A program made the translations under genes and the position numbers. From the NCBI GenBank assembly GCA_029204225.1, contig CM055092.1, positions 25,041,147 to 25,105,146 of the forward strand: a stretch of DNA of 64,000 bases, given 5' to 3'. This document shows positions 52,695 through 63,749 of this stretch, in pieces. Under the pieces are notes generated by a model. The model saw nothing but the letters and a program-made list of their open reading frames with translations. It had not been told where the DNA came from and searched no databases. How positions within the stretch are numbered: the stretch's first letter is position 1; the number at the start of each line of letters is the position of its first letter. Origin of the DNA: Diphasiastrum complanatum. Its lineage: Eukaryota; Streptophyta; Lycopodiopsida; Lycopodiales; Lycopodiaceae.

Positions 52695-52859
52695 ATTCTA
52701 CACATAGAAGATCATGAGAAATCTTTGCATAAGCAGTACATCCAAATACTCATAAGTTTGGTAAAGAAGGTTTGGTATCTGTCCACACTTCAGATGGTGT
52801 TTTGTCTGAGAGACCTTTAGTAGGACATCTGTTCTGAATATAAGTTGTTGTTGAGACAA
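52695..52859 (-). pseudogene. copia integrase fragment left of the insertion
   Basis: Reads STTTYIQNRCPTKGLSDKTP, EVWTDTKPSLPNL-stop-VFGC and AYAKIS, the part of copia integrase after the catalytic glutamate. Continues the frame of 57,387-57,740 once the inserted element and one TTTTA are removed (KSFWAKIVSTTTYIQNR). Confidence 0.8.
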
Positions 52860-52864
52860 TTTTA

Positions 52865-53542
52865 TGTGAAAGTACTATACTTTAGGACCATAAATGGATC
52901 TACAAAAGATCCACAAGAGTGATTGGATGCTTGCTTAACAATCTATCAAAAAACTAGACACAAAAAAGTTGATCTAGATTGGCAATTTGACAAACAACAA
53001 GCATTAACAATCAAAAGCATTGATAAACATTGAAATCCGAGCCCACACGTGTGTACTACAGGTTGTAGTACGGCCTTCAACCTGAGAAACAAGTAGAAAT
53101 TGATTTGGTTTCATTTGGATCACAAAAACTCAATGTACATAGTGAACTAGCTTGAGATTGCCAATGAGCTCCAAAACTTTTCTTTCTTCTCACTATGGAG
53201 AGAGGGCATACATAGCGAATTCGACTTCCAACATGTAAAAAGGAAGTTAACTCACTCTCCTTGATCTAAAATGAAACCCTAGTCTATTTCCTAGAGTTAT
53301 GCTTGGTAGGTAGCTAGTTGGTCAAATTTTCACCTTAAACCTAGGTGTAGGTCCTATAAAGTAGGGATGACCACCAAATAGACATGACCAACTCTCTTGA
53401 CTTGACCTGACCTACATTAGGATGGGTTTTCCATGTGGCATCATGGCCTCACATGTGTGGGACCCACTTGTGTACACAATTTACACTATTCTACATGGTT
53501 TTTTATCAAGCTAGATTTGCCAATTTTTGGCAATTCTTCACA
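52865..53542 (-). repeat. 3' LTR of the rearranged copia
   Basis: TGTGAAAGTACTATACTTTA ... GGCAATTCTTCACA, 678 bp. Contains CACACGTGTG at 53,044-53,053. Differs from the 700-bp partner at 56,682 by substitutions and several short indels, so the insertion is older than the one at 31.9 kb. Confidence 0.9.
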
Positions 53543-53752
53543 CTCCTCCTCAAATTTAGCTTGATCTATTTACAACTCTCTTGATAGATCAATGAAATCT
53601 TTTAGAAGTGTCTAAAAAATCCAGCTACAAAGAAGGAACTTTTGAGACTCCAATACAGAATGATGTCCATGAAGGATCTTTCACCACCTCTTAGAGGATC
53701 CCTTACAAGATATTCCATAAATGTGTCTATATACATGTAGCACACTTCAAAA

Positions 53753-54751
53753 CTAAACATCATGCCAAGCCATGAATTCCAAGGCATTTTGTGCACTTGA
53801 AGATACATCAATTAAAATATTAACTGCATAAATAATGTTGCCAAAGACAACTTGTCTTGCTTGATCCATATGATTGAGCCTAGATGGCTCCATCTTGATA
53901 CTCAAGGTTCTTCTTGGAGTTCTAGGGTCTTGAGCTTGTTCCTCCACTTGACTTGACTCTAAACCATCAATGAATTGAATAAGGTGTTGATCCAAAGGTG
54001 CTTCTTCAAGTTTACAAATCTTCCACTCTTGAAAGATCACATTTCCACCATTGAAAAATTCTTTGGCTGAAAACAAGTAGATTCTACAATCTCTACTTGA
54101 AGAGCAAAACAATACCATTATTCCTATCATTGAAATAGGATCATCTTTGGTCCTTACATTGGAATGATCATGCTCAAAGCATGTGGACCCAAAGATTTCC
54201 AATACAAATGATGTTTCATCTTTTATGACACTATTCAAACTATTATAAAAATAGTTATCCAATGAAATTGCTTTATCAACAACAAATGTAGATTTCAAAG
54301 CATCTCATCTCATTGTCTTGTCATACAAAGTAATAAACACCATGAATCTTAAAGGTAAGAAACAAGTCATCTCATGTCTACTAATACTTTTAAAAAAGTA
54401 TTCAAAGATAGTAGACTCTCCAATGCTTACCACCCTTGCAAGATGCACACTTGAATGGACAATTTGCATGCAATTTGATGACTCGGACATTGTCATTGAG
54501 GACTCCCTTGGAACTCTCATGCTTTGAGGCTGATCCTCAAGATCTTCCTCCTTTTGATGCTCCTCCTCCATGCAAGCAAGATCACACTTTGCCAAGATCT
54601 CCTCTTGAGCGATCTCCTCCTTTGCCAAGCTCATTCTTTCAAAAGCAACACTAGCTTCCAACTTAAACAATCTTCCATGCTTAAATCCCTTTGCAATGCA
54701 AACATCATTCTTCAAGATGAAGCAAACACCATGCTTAAAGTGGACATCCAA
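53753..54751 (-). pseudogene. Unrecognised 3' ORF of the rearranged copia
   Basis: Same frame as the protease upstream, with one stop near 54,302. It opens with a short pre-integrase piece (VHFKHGVCFILKNDVCIAKG). Non-pol sequence follows: an acidic stretch (EEIAQEEILAKC, EEEHQKEEDLEDQPQ), VSIGESTIFEYFFKSISRHE, YFYNSLNSVIKDETSFVLEI and CSSSRDCRIYLFSAKEFFNG. The region EEAPLDQHLIQFIDGLESSQ resembles the polar linker after copia integrase, so it may be a diverged integrase C-terminus. No H2C2, DDE, RT or RNase H motif is present. Unrelated to the 3' domain of the gag-only element as far as I can see. Confidence 0.5.
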
Positions 54752-54757
54752 ACCACT

Positions 54758-55200
54758 TTATAAGAGTAGACCAACACTAAGCATATTCTTGGTGATTGAT
54801 ACATAAAGGACATTTTCTAGATCCATGCATTTTGAGGATTCTAGATACAAAGAGATGGTGCCAACACCATCTACCCTACACTCTTCATCATTTGCAGTAA
54901 AGACAAACTTTTTAGCAGCATTGAAAGAGTGTAAGTTTGAGCAAAAGTCCTTTTCACAAGACATGTGGGAGCTAGTCCCACTATCGATCCACCAATTGTC
55001 TCTTGAATTGCTATTGTTTGTTGGTGAGGATGTAGATGTCATCAATAATACATCTACTTCATCCTCCTCCTCCTCCTTTGCAAGGTTTCCTTGTTTGTCC
55101 TCCTCCACTTGTGCTCTTAGCCTCTTGTAACATTCAGATGCATAATGCCCCTTCCATTCCACAAAAGAAGCATTTTTGCTTTGACTTGTCCTTTGAGCTT
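54758..55200 (-). pseudogene. copia protease of the rearranged element
   Basis: KGHYASECYKRLRAQVEEDK (second half of the zinc knuckle), acidic linker EEEEDEVDVLLM, active site NWWIDSGTSSHMSCEKDFCS with D-S-G intact, FVFTANDEECRVDGVGTISL and LENVLYVSITKNMLSVGLLL. A one-base frameshift inside the zinc knuckle separates it from gag. Confidence 0.8.
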
Positions 55201-55880
55201 CATGCATCATCCTCTTCTTTGGCCTCCTTTGGATGCTTCTTCTTTCCATTGGTCTTCTTTTTGCCCTTGAATGAGAAATTGGCTTTCTCATCACCATCCT
55301 GCAAAGACAAGAAACTCATCCTAGATTTTGCATGGAGCATCCTACACTCTTCAGTTACTAATACACTGTGAAGTTTTTCTATAGTTGGCAAAGTGTCTTG
55401 GATGGCAAAACTTTGGACCAAATTTGCAAAGTCATCTCCTAGACCATTAAGGACAATTTGTACAAGCTCTCCATCATGAATCTTCTCTTTAATGGAAGCC
55501 AACTCCCTATTTAGAGACTTGATTCTGAGTACATAATCATGTGCACTCTCCTCACTTCTCCTCATGCTTTGCAAAATGTGATTTCTAAGCATAAGAACTC
55601 TAGAAGTGTTGCTAGACTCATAGATTGATTTTAAAGACTCCCAAGCCTCTTTAGCATTAGTACAAGCTGATACTTCTCTCAACAAATCATTGCTCACATT
55701 CATCTTCACACAATGAAGTGCAAGCCTAGATCTCTTCTTGTATCTAGCTAGCTCCTGTGCACCTAGAGGTTCATCTCCATCTTCAATCAAGAACTCATAA
55801 AGGTCTTGGAGCACTAAGATTGACTCCATTCTAACCTTTCAAATAGCATAATTTGTAGAATTCAACCTCTCACTAGCTTC
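55200..55880 (-). pseudogene. copia gag of the rearranged element
   Basis: A 209-codon frame from MESILVLQDLYEFLIEDGDE, through LALHCVKMNVSNDLLREVSA, SAHDYVLRIKSLNRELASIK and VQIVLNGLGDDFANLVQSFA, to a basic stretch (FKGKKKTNGKKKHPKEAKEE). Upstream ERLNSTNYAI lies in another frame. Very close to the gag at 43.8-44.9 kb, but with fewer stops. Confidence 0.8.
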
Positions 55881-56668
55881 TAGAAGGTATGCTCCAGCAG
55901 ATCCCATCTTACTAGTGACTTCTACAAACAAGAAATAGATTTGATTGACTTGAAACTCACAAAGGTCTCACACTTGTAGTGTTTCACTCAAATTTGATTT
56001 CTAATCCAACAAATGGACTTATAATCACAGTTCTATCACTCCCTCACAAAGCTGAAATGAAGATAAGATAAAGTAAAAACTACTTTCAAACAAATCTTGC
56101 CAAGAAATGGATTTGATTGTCTCTAGAAACTCACTAAGGTCTCTCTCTTGTAGTTTTTCACTCAAATTAGATTTCTAATCCAACAAATGGACTTATAATC
56201 TCAGTTCTAGCACTCCCTCACAAAGTTGGAATGAAGATAAGATGATGTGAAATCTACTTACAATCAAATCTTGCCAAATTTGGCTATTTTTGGACAAAAA
56301 GATGACTTAATCTCTTTCTTCCTTCTTGGTGTACTTTCAAGACCTGTTTTTAATCTTAATAGGTCTTGAACTCAGCCTAGATTAATTAGATTCCATGAAA
56401 CAAATTCAAATCTAATCAATGGCAAATGATCTTGGTAGATTATCCTAGGATCTCCACCAAAAATTACACCAATAGCTCACAAATTGAATTTTTTTGGATC
56501 AAATGAATACCATGCATTAAATGTAGGTTCAGAGGTGCCCACACATGTGGAAAGTATGGATTTGGACCCCTACCAAGTTTCTAGCTTGCCCTCTCAATAC
56601 TAGCTTTTATCACCAAAACTTGCTAAAAATGGATTTGCATTAGATCAATGGCATATGCTCTTGTACTT
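55881..56668 (-). other. 5' leader of the rearranged copia
   Basis: Non-coding and homologous to 44,880-45,662, including the internal ~180-bp duplication (ACTCAAATT.GATTTCTAATC at about 55,987 and 56,161). Confidence 0.6.
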
Positions 56669-56681
56669 GGCTCTGATACCA

Positions 56682-57381
56682 TGTGAAACTACTGTACTTT
56701 AGGACCTTAAATGGATCTACATAAGATCCACAGGAGTGATTGGATGCTTGCTTAACAATTTATCAAAAAGTTAGCCACAAAAAAGTTGATCTAGATTGGC
56801 AATATGACAAACAGCAAGCATTAACAATCAAAAGCATTGATAAACATTGAAATCTGAGCCCACACCTGTGTACTACAGGCTGTAGTACGGCCTTCAACCT
56901 AAGAAACAAGTAGAAATTGATTTGGTTTCATTTGGATCACAAAAACTCAATGTACATAGGAAACTAGCTTGAGATTGCCAATGAGCTCAAAAAATTTTCT
57001 TTCTTCTCACTATGGAGAGAGGGCATCGTAGCAAATTCGACTTCCTTCTTGAGATTAGGTGGATTTCTAGCATGTAATAAGGAAGTTAACTCACTCTCCT
57101 TGACCTAAAATGAAACCCTAGTCTATTTCCTAGAGTTATGCTTGGTAGGTAGCTAGTTGGTCAAATTTTCACCTTAAACCTAGGTGTAGGTCCTATAAAG
57201 TAGAGATGACCACCAAATAGACATGACCAACTCTCTTGACTTGACCTAACCTACATTAGGATGGGTTTTCCATGTGGCATCATGGCCTCACATGTGTGGG
57301 ACCCACTTGTGTACACAATTTACACTATTCTACATGATTTTTGATCAAGCTAGATTTGCCAATTTTTGGCAATTCTTCACA
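56682..57381 (-). repeat. 5' LTR of the rearranged copia
   Basis: TGTGAAACTACTGTACTTTA ... GGCAATTCTTCACA, 700 bp, preceded by a perfect PBS complement and followed by TTTTA. Confidence 0.9.
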
Positions 57382-57386
57382 TTTTA

Positions 57387-57740
57387 GCCCAGAAGGACTT
57401 CAGAAGTGTCGCTTGTGATAACGTGCACTTTGCCGATTTGATTAAGGTTTTGTTCTTTCTCTCAACAAGACTATTTCACTGAGGTGAATATGAGGTAATG
57501 TATTGTTGCTCAATGTTGTTGATAAGGCAATACTCCTTGAATTCGGTGGAGATGTATTTTCCTCCGTTATCAAATCTCAGTGCTTTGATTCATTTACCAG
57601 TCTGATTTTCTGCATGCTCTTTGGACTATCTAAACTTGATGAAAGCTTCTGACTTCTGTTTAATGAAATAAATAGTTGTTTTTGTAGAAAATTCGTCAGT
57701 AAAGGTAATGAAATATTTTGCATCTAGTAATGAAGGAGTT
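57387..57740 (-). pseudogene. copia integrase core right of the insertion
   Basis: Reads DAKYFITFTDEFSTKTTIYF, IKQKSEAFIKF, ALRFDNGGKYISTEFKEYCL, NNIEQQYITSYSPQ-stop-NSLVERKNKTLIKSA and LLKSFWAKI. The second D and the E of the DDE set are readable; the first D region is degraded. Stops at TAG and TGA. Confidence 0.8.
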
Positions 57741-58113
57741 TGCATAGGTCCACATATATCTGTATGAACATGCAGCTATGACAGACAGGGAGATCGACTT
57801 TACCAGGAGGATAGTCAAGATTAAGTACTAGAGATTGTCTAGACATGTTTGAAATAGACGCATAATTCAAGTGTCCTAAGCAATGATGCCATAGTAATGC
57901 TTTATTGACAAGAACAGAGGTTTTCAAAGCTTCACTAGAATTAGAATAACAATGTGCCAATCTATATAAGTATCTATGCCTCTTGACAAGTGCAAGGATC
58001 TTATTACTCCTATCGATGATTCTATATTGGTCATATTCAAACTCCACCCTATGACCTAGATCTATGATTCTACTTACAGATAACAAATTTGTAGATAGTT
58101 TAGGAACATACAA
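57724..58113 (-). pseudogene. copia pre-integrase region
   Basis: MYVPKLSTNLLSVSRIIDLG, HRVEFEYDQYRIIDRSNKIL, RYLYRLAHCY, then VNKALLWHHCLGHLNYASIS, where HHCLGHLN holds the zinc-binding histidines, and LPVCHSCMF with the C..C pair. It then changes frame. Confidence 0.75.
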
Positions 58114-58143
58114 GACTTTCGATAGTAGTTTGATTTGATCATG

Positions 58144-58479
58144 CTAGAATGTTAATTTTACAGTACCTTCACCTTCGATAGTGTGAGTGCTATCGTCACC
58201 CCAAGGTGTATAGGACTGGAAAATCTCACGATGATTGGTCATATATTGAGTAGCTTTGAAATCCAGAAACCACAAATCATTCGAATTCGCGTATTTGTCT
58301 TTGACCATAAAAGCACCTTCGTCCATTTCAACTTGAGGAGATGTTGTAACTGTATTTGCTTGCTGATCATCTTGCTTGGCTGCATTCTTCGCTTTGAGAA
58401 TTCGGCAATCCTGAATCTCATGGTTATTGCGTTTGCAATACCTGCAAAACATCTTCTTCTTTGATGAATGTGGATTCAA
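58144..58479 (-). pseudogene. copia zinc knuckle and protease, inactive
   Basis: CRYCKRNNHEIQDC (zinc knuckle, C-X2-C-X4-H-X4-C) is followed by a linker and NDLWFLDFKATQYMTNHREI, which stands where DSGATxHMT should be. D is present but S-G is replaced by F-K, so the protease would be inactive. It ends EGEGTVKLTF. Confidence 0.75.
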
Positions 58480-58602
58480 TGATTCTTCTTGACTTTGAGT
58501 TTGTTTCCGATTCGATGTAGACTGCTTAGAGCTTTTCTGCTTTTGTCATTTTGAGCCCTTGTTGACATACATAACATGAGATGAAGAGGTAGACGAAGTG
58601 TC

Positions 58603-59160
58603 TTAACTCCTTTGATTATCTTCTTGCAGCAACATAGTGATAACTCTGGTAAGAGTTAAATCTGAGTGTGTCATGATGATCATCACCCAGTTCTCATATA
58701 TAGACGTAAATATTGAAAGCAATGTCATAGTCGTGTCTTGATCGTATATGACTAATCCGACAACGGCCATTTGTTGCAAGAGATTTTTAAACTGGTTAAT
58801 GTGATTCTTAAGAGAATCATTATTCGACATCTTGAGTGTGAAGAATTTCCTTCGAGGATGTAACTTAGTAGTTACATCTCTCACATCATATAGTGAGCTC
58901 AAGATATCCCAAACTTCTCTCAAAGTTTTGGCTTCAGCTACATGGCCAATCTGAGTATATGATATTTTGAAGATTATAAGCACAAAAGCTTTACCATCCT
59001 TTGATTTCGATTTTGAGTCGTCTGTGTCATCTTCATACTTCACTTCAATACATGTAACAAAATCCCACAACTCGTTGGCGATTAGCAAGGTCTTCAACTT
59101 AAATTTTCGTAAATGATAATTGGATCATTCAGCTTGGATAAGACCGGCTTTACTTTGAGA
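58603..59160 (-). pseudogene. copia gag (UBN2-type)
   Basis: Start MDSQSKAGLIQAE (59,160), then NYHLRKFKLKTLLIANELWD, an acidic stretch, and the UBN2 blocks ISYTQIGHVAEAKTLREVWD, KLHPRRKFFTLKMSNNDSLK, NHINQFKNLLQQMAVVGLVI, WVMIIMTHSDLTLTRVITML. A stop follows AE near 59,124. The same family as the gag start at 38,302. Confidence 0.8.
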
Positions 59161-59313
59161 ATCCATCTGGAACTTTAGACTGAGAAAGATGTTGTGGAAA
59201 TCAATCCTCTGATAACGAAACAAATTGATTCGAACTGAAGAATAGTTTAATATCACAAAAAATATCAAGTGTAAGAGCTTATGCTCTGATAATTTAGGCC
59301 TCGAAGAATCAAC

Positions 59314-59325
59314 GCTCTCATACCA
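59314..59325 (-). promoter_or_regulatory. Primer-binding site for initiator tRNA-Met
   Basis: The plus strand GCTCTCATACCA, one change from GCTCTGATACCA, is three bases from the LTR start. Confidence 0.75.
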
Positions 59326-59328
59326 TAT

Positions 59329-60295
59329 TGGAAAGAGGTGTGTGAAAGATAGTTTAAACTCAAAAAGAATTCGAATAAGATAGGTCCAACTCGAAAAGAA
59401 ACAAACTCGAATAAAAGGATTCGAACAACAAGAATTAGAACTTATCCTGCGCAACGGAATAACTATCTTTCTCTTTCTTCATGCATGACTACACCTATCA
59501 ATTTCGAACAAAACAATAGTGATAGAAATCACGTTCAATCTTATAGTAACTAACTTTGAAATTATTAGTATTACAGTGATTACGTAGCCAAACATTAAGC
59601 ATCAAATTATCAGACAAACAATCTGTCACAAACTATTAGACAAATAATTACTCGCGAATCATTAGACAAATAATTAGTCGTGAAGAACTACAGAAATGCA
59701 TACATTCTGAGCCGAAGTTGAACGCAATAAGAAGATAATATTGATTCAGTTTGGAAGTGAAACATATGTAAATGAGTACAAGTTGTGAAACGAAGCCACG
59801 TACTCTAAGCTATCTCTGAACGGCTAAAATATTCGTCTAAATTAAGTGTAACTACTAATAAGCAGGAAGCGCAATAGCAATATCTAATCAACTCTAAAGA
59901 ATTGAGCTAGAATAATCGAGTGTACAAGTTCAAAGGCTTGAGAGAAAGAGACTATTTAGTACTTGATCATAAGATGTTGATCATGTCCTGATGCTTTTTT
60001 TATACTTAATTATGTTGAAATATGAATAGCTATTTATACTAAGCAATTAGGTCGTCAAAAGCGTTCATCCAGTTAGTGTGCTAACATCCATCCAGTTAGG
60101 ACTTCTCAGAAACTACTTGTTGATGAATTAATGCAAGTCAGTGGTTTTGCTCACAAATAGTCAGTCTACATAAATGAACGTGAACTGTCATTGTGAGCCA
60201 TTTCGAGTAGTTATGTAGTCTATGTAAAAACAAGAAAAAAACTGCAGGTCAGCTAAAATGTTGATTAGTCGATTACTGAGAGAATAATCCAACAC
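59329..60295 (-). repeat. 5' LTR (967 bp) of the copia at 52.7-60.3 kb
   Basis: Starts TGGAAAGAGGTG and ends AATAATCCAACA. The reverse complement matches the ends of the LTR at 31,411/38,145. Contains AACTCGAAAAGAAACAAACT units near 59,388. Confidence 0.7.
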
Positions 60296-60948
60296 TCATT
60301 TCTCCAATTCATCCCTCAAGTGTCACAGTGTCTGTTTTTCATTTTCATGCTGTGTCTGATATGTGTTCACGAGCTAACCAATGTTAGAGGACATGGCACA
60401 GACCAGACATATGACTAGAGATCCCAAAGTGACAACATTGTTCCATCGGGATACACTAGCTACACTCGATGACAGAGAGAGACAAGGGAGTAGAAGAAGG
60501 AGTAGGAGTCACAGCCACAGTAGAAGTGGCAACCGAAGAGGCACGCAGGACGATCAGGCCACTCAGCTTCGATCTGAGAAAGAAATGTTCCAGTGCCAGC
60601 AGGGTAACAAGAGTAGGAGCAGCAGCTGCAGCAACAACAACAAAAAAAAAAACAAAGAAGCCCTTCATCGACGCCAACCTAATGGGAGGACATTAATGGC
60701 ATTCCTAGACTAGGAGCTTGCGACATCAGGTCCATTGCCGAGTTTCAATGATGCCTTCTTTGACCCATTTCGACCAGCAACGGCGATGAACACAACACAA
60801 TTAAACATATCAGGTGACATTACACCCACCGTGTAACCTCCAAGTCAGAGGATGGTGATGGGTCCCATGATGTCATTGTTGGTGGGCGGTTCTGATGAGG
60901 GCACCCCGGTCTCATAGCCAACTTCTTTTAGAGCATCAAATGTATTTT
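60296..60948 (+). other. Unassigned region with an SR-rich ORF remnant
   Basis: A 110-codon frame (60,381-60,713) has an Arg/Ser-rich stretch (RRRSRSHSHSRSGNRRGTQ) and poly-lysine/asparagine. The +1 frame gives EARRTIRPLSFDLRKKCSSA and AAAAATTTKKKTKKPFIDA instead, and it is unclear which, if either, was coding. GC content is higher than around it. It leads into copia integrase-end sequence at about 60,949. Confidence 0.35.
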
Positions 60949-62093
60949 CATCAACTACACTACTTCGATCAAGCCTACAAGTTGTTCGATCCTATCGAGT
61001 CAAAGGTATTCGTTAGCCAAGATGTCATCTTCATCGAAAATCAGTTTATCGACCTCAAGGGAAAGGAAAAGCCCATATAGTTGACTCTTCGGTTTCATCC
61101 GACACATTGAACTTCCTAGTTCCTCACTCGACTGTTCCCATCCAAGGTCCAAGCTCATCTACTTTTGACGAACAACATATCAATGATGAATCCGAAGATG
61201 ATGATGTTGCAGTTTAGCAACTACAACATGATGAAACTGATCAACTTTCTGTATTTTCCAAAAGATCATCAAAAAGCTAGCAGACCACCTATCAGGTATA
61301 TTGATGAGTCTGCAGCCTATCTTATTCAAGAGCTGACTATTGTCGAAGAGACACTCAGTCAGCCCAATTCTGATCTCTGGAAAGAAGCTATGGATAAAGG
61401 GTATTAATCTCTTATCAAGAATTAGACATGGGCACTTGTCGAATTACCTGCTAGTAGAAACGTAGTTGATTGCAAATGGATTTTCAAAGTCAAGTACAAA
61501 ATAGACGGAAGCATCGACAGAAGGAAAGCTCGACTTGTCAACAGAGGATTTTCTCAGGTATACAATGTCGATTACATTGAGACTTTCAGTCCAGTAGTCA
61601 AGCATTCTTCTATTCGACTTTTATTATCATTTGCTGTTGTAGCAAATTTGGAAATATATCAAATGGATGTACAGACAGCATATCTCAATGGAGTTAATGA
61701 AGAAGACATTTATATGGTGCAACCTGAACGTTATATTATCGAGGGTAAACACAATCATGTGTGTAAACTCCATAAGGCACTTTATGGCTTGAAGCAATCT
61801 GCTCAAACATGGTTTCAAATGATCAATACTTTCTTTATTGATCATGACTACACACCAAGCTTCTTCATATTAGAATGTTTACTTCAAGACAATGTAGCAG
61901 TCTTTTATCATTATCACTTTGTATGTGGACCATACATTGCTCTTTGGCAACAATATCGTTTTGATAGAAGAAGCTAAGACAATGCTATCCTCGGAATTCG
62001 ACATGACCGATTTGGGCGAAGCTCATTTCTACCTTGGTATTTAAATTTACAAAGATAGAAATCGAAAGTTGATCTACATTACTCAACAATAAA
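60949..62093 (+). pseudogene. copia integrase end and reverse transcriptase, broken
   Basis: Opens YKLFDPIESKVFVSQDVIFI, the integrase C-terminus, followed by an acidic linker and RT: ALVELPASRNVVDCKWIFKV, KARLVNRGFSQVYNVDYIET, FSPVVKHSSIRLLLSFAVVA, QMDVQTAYLNGVNEEDIYMV and HKALYGLKQSAQTWFQMINT. The YVDD block is lost to frameshifts near 61,900-61,950. The tail reads EIYKDRNRKLIYITQQ-like sequence, then stops at about 62,093 against a short repeat. Confidence 0.75.
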
Positions 62094-62210
62094 AAATGTG
62101 ACACTGTGATTTTACACGAGATTTTCATCTGACCAAAAATGCGAAAAAGGAGATACTACATTTTTCAATGGGATTCTTGACAGGCGAAAAAGGAGACACT
62201 ATAAACTTCA
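62094..62210 (+). repeat. Dispersed short repeat, copy 3
   Basis: Three units at ~47-bp spacing: AATGTGACACTGTGATTTTA; AAATGCGAAAAAGGAGATAC; and GATTCTTGACAGGCGAAAAA followed by GGAGACACTAT. Lies exactly at the break between plus-strand RT and minus-strand RNase H sequence. Confidence 0.65.
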
Positions 62211-62450
62211 AACTTAGTTCTACACAGAGTCTTCTGTGTGACTCCAAACATAATACTTTAGTAAAAACATCTGCTGTTATATCTTGCATTCTACAGTACT
62301 ACAATCTGACCCTCTTCATTGAGAACTTTGCTTCTAACGAGATGATACTTCAATTCAATGTGTTTACTCTTGGAATGAGATCTAGGGTTGGCTGATAAAG
62401 TGATGGCACTTTGATTATCACAAAATCTGAGCTATCTGATGTGATAGGGA
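62195..62450 (-). pseudogene. copia RNase H fragment, opposite strand
   Basis: Reads LRFCDNQSAITLSANPRSHS and KSKHIELKYHLVRSKVLNEE, followed by GQIVVL. This is the C-terminal part of copia RNase H (DNQSAI and SKSKHIELKYH are characteristic). Its orientation is opposite to the RT to its left, so the two do not form one gene. Confidence 0.75.
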
Positions 62451-63467
62451 TCAAATGTCAACAAGAATTGGTGCAACAAAATATAGTAGATTTGAAACTA
62501 GTTGAGTCTAATAACTTGATGAGCCATGTTGGGTGATAAGAAAAAAAATAACACAATAGGCATCAAATTTTGGCTTCCCCAAATGACATGCAACAAATTT
62601 AATCTATTTGGATGGAATCCCTCAAAGTTGATCACTCTATGAGGAGCCTCAGGTGAGAATTGCCAAAATGGGGCTTTTTAGATTGATAGACATAAAGTTT
62701 GAGCTATCTCTTGTGATTCTGGTCAATTACGATCATTCAATGGGCTATGTCAAGTGATAGGAACCAAAATAGAGTTGTTTCACATTTCAATATCAAATTC
62801 AAGTTACTTGAATTTCCCAAACTTACGCTTTTGAAGATTTTGATGATTTTAAAAAAATGACAATTGAGTATTAATTATGTTTTGATTTGATACAAGACAA
62901 GTAGATGATTTGATATCGTTGTTTCCAACTTATATAGGAGATTAAAAATAATCTAAGTTACTCAAAAGTGTCTCACCACTATCATAACGACACTTGTTTG
63001 GTTTCCTAAATAGTTAAAAGAAATTATACTTCTATTTCATAGTTTGCTTGCATGTGCTTCTTTTCTTCATGAATTAGACAAGGTCATTTTGTTCAAGCAA
63101 ATTGACATTGGTGAGGTATTTGGATGTTTTAGTGATAAAGATATTTGTAAATCTTGTTAAATTTGTGTGTGCATCAATCTTAACTGTTTTTTTTGATAAG
63201 TGTATTTTTGTCATTATCACATGCATAAATAAGATTTAACATTCTTGTTAAAAAAATTGCAAATAAAATTTAATCGTTGATTAGAATATGTCTTCTGTTG
63301 AGGAAATGTCTCGCAATAGGTATATTTATTTAATGTACAATAGATATTATGTAGCTAACATTTTGATTTGCAACATTGTGTATTGAATATAACTTTTTTT
63401 TTTCTACGATTGTTTAAAGCATGATCCCTCCATGAGATAACAAAAATTTAAAGAAGATGCATTCACA
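62451..63467. other. No recognisable feature
   Basis: About 1 kb of AT-rich sequence without a supported ORF or repeat on either strand. Confidence 0.5.
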
Positions 63468-63749
63468 ATGATGATAGAGATAAGATGGGATTGGAAGCAC
63501 ATGATGGGCATTGTTGTGGTCCAAAATAAACCAAGGGAAGCATTCAACCCTGAGATTGACGCAAAGAAGAATGACTTTATTCTTGTGGGGCCAAGTGACA
63601 CAATATATCCAATATGGTTGGCAACTGCCATGAGTGACATTGATACAAATAGGACGTCCACAAATTACATGAAAGTGAAGGTACAATATTGGGCTCCCGT
63701 CTCACAAAGAAAGGGTGCATTTGATGCTGAGGTATATCATGATTGTTAG
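63468..63749 (+). pseudogene. Unassigned ORF remnant
   Basis: A 93-codon frame with FILVGPSDTIYPIWLATAMS, DIDTNRTSTNYMKVKVQYWA and GAFDAEVYHDC. After the TAG, the same frame continues NKY-stop-CCNKRDLKRWEYLNTIVWS, where both stops look like TGG to TAG. The balanced composition and the tryptophan spacing suggest a real protein tail. It could be the C-terminal region of a transposon-associated protein, but I do not recognise it. Confidence 0.4.

Larger units (their letters stand above)
52865..57381 (-). mobile_element. Rearranged non-autonomous copia with TSD TTTTA
   Basis: LTRs 52,865-53,542 and 56,682-57,381, PBS complement 56,669-56,681 (GGCTCTGATACCA), PPT complement after 53,542 (CTCCTCCTC). 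TTTTA is at 52,860-52,864 and 57,382-57,386. Interior: gag, protease, then a non-pol 3' ORF instead of the integrase core, RT and RNase H. Inserted in a copia integrase. Confidence 0.9.
52695..60295 (-). mobile_element. Minus-strand copia (5' LTR to integrase), split by a non-autonomous element
   Basis: Read right to left: LTR 60,295-59,329, PBS complement 59,314-59,325, gag, protease, pre-integrase, integrase; the element inserted at 52,865-57,381; then the integrase C-terminal piece to 52,695. RT, RNase H and the 3' LTR are missing. Confidence 0.8.
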
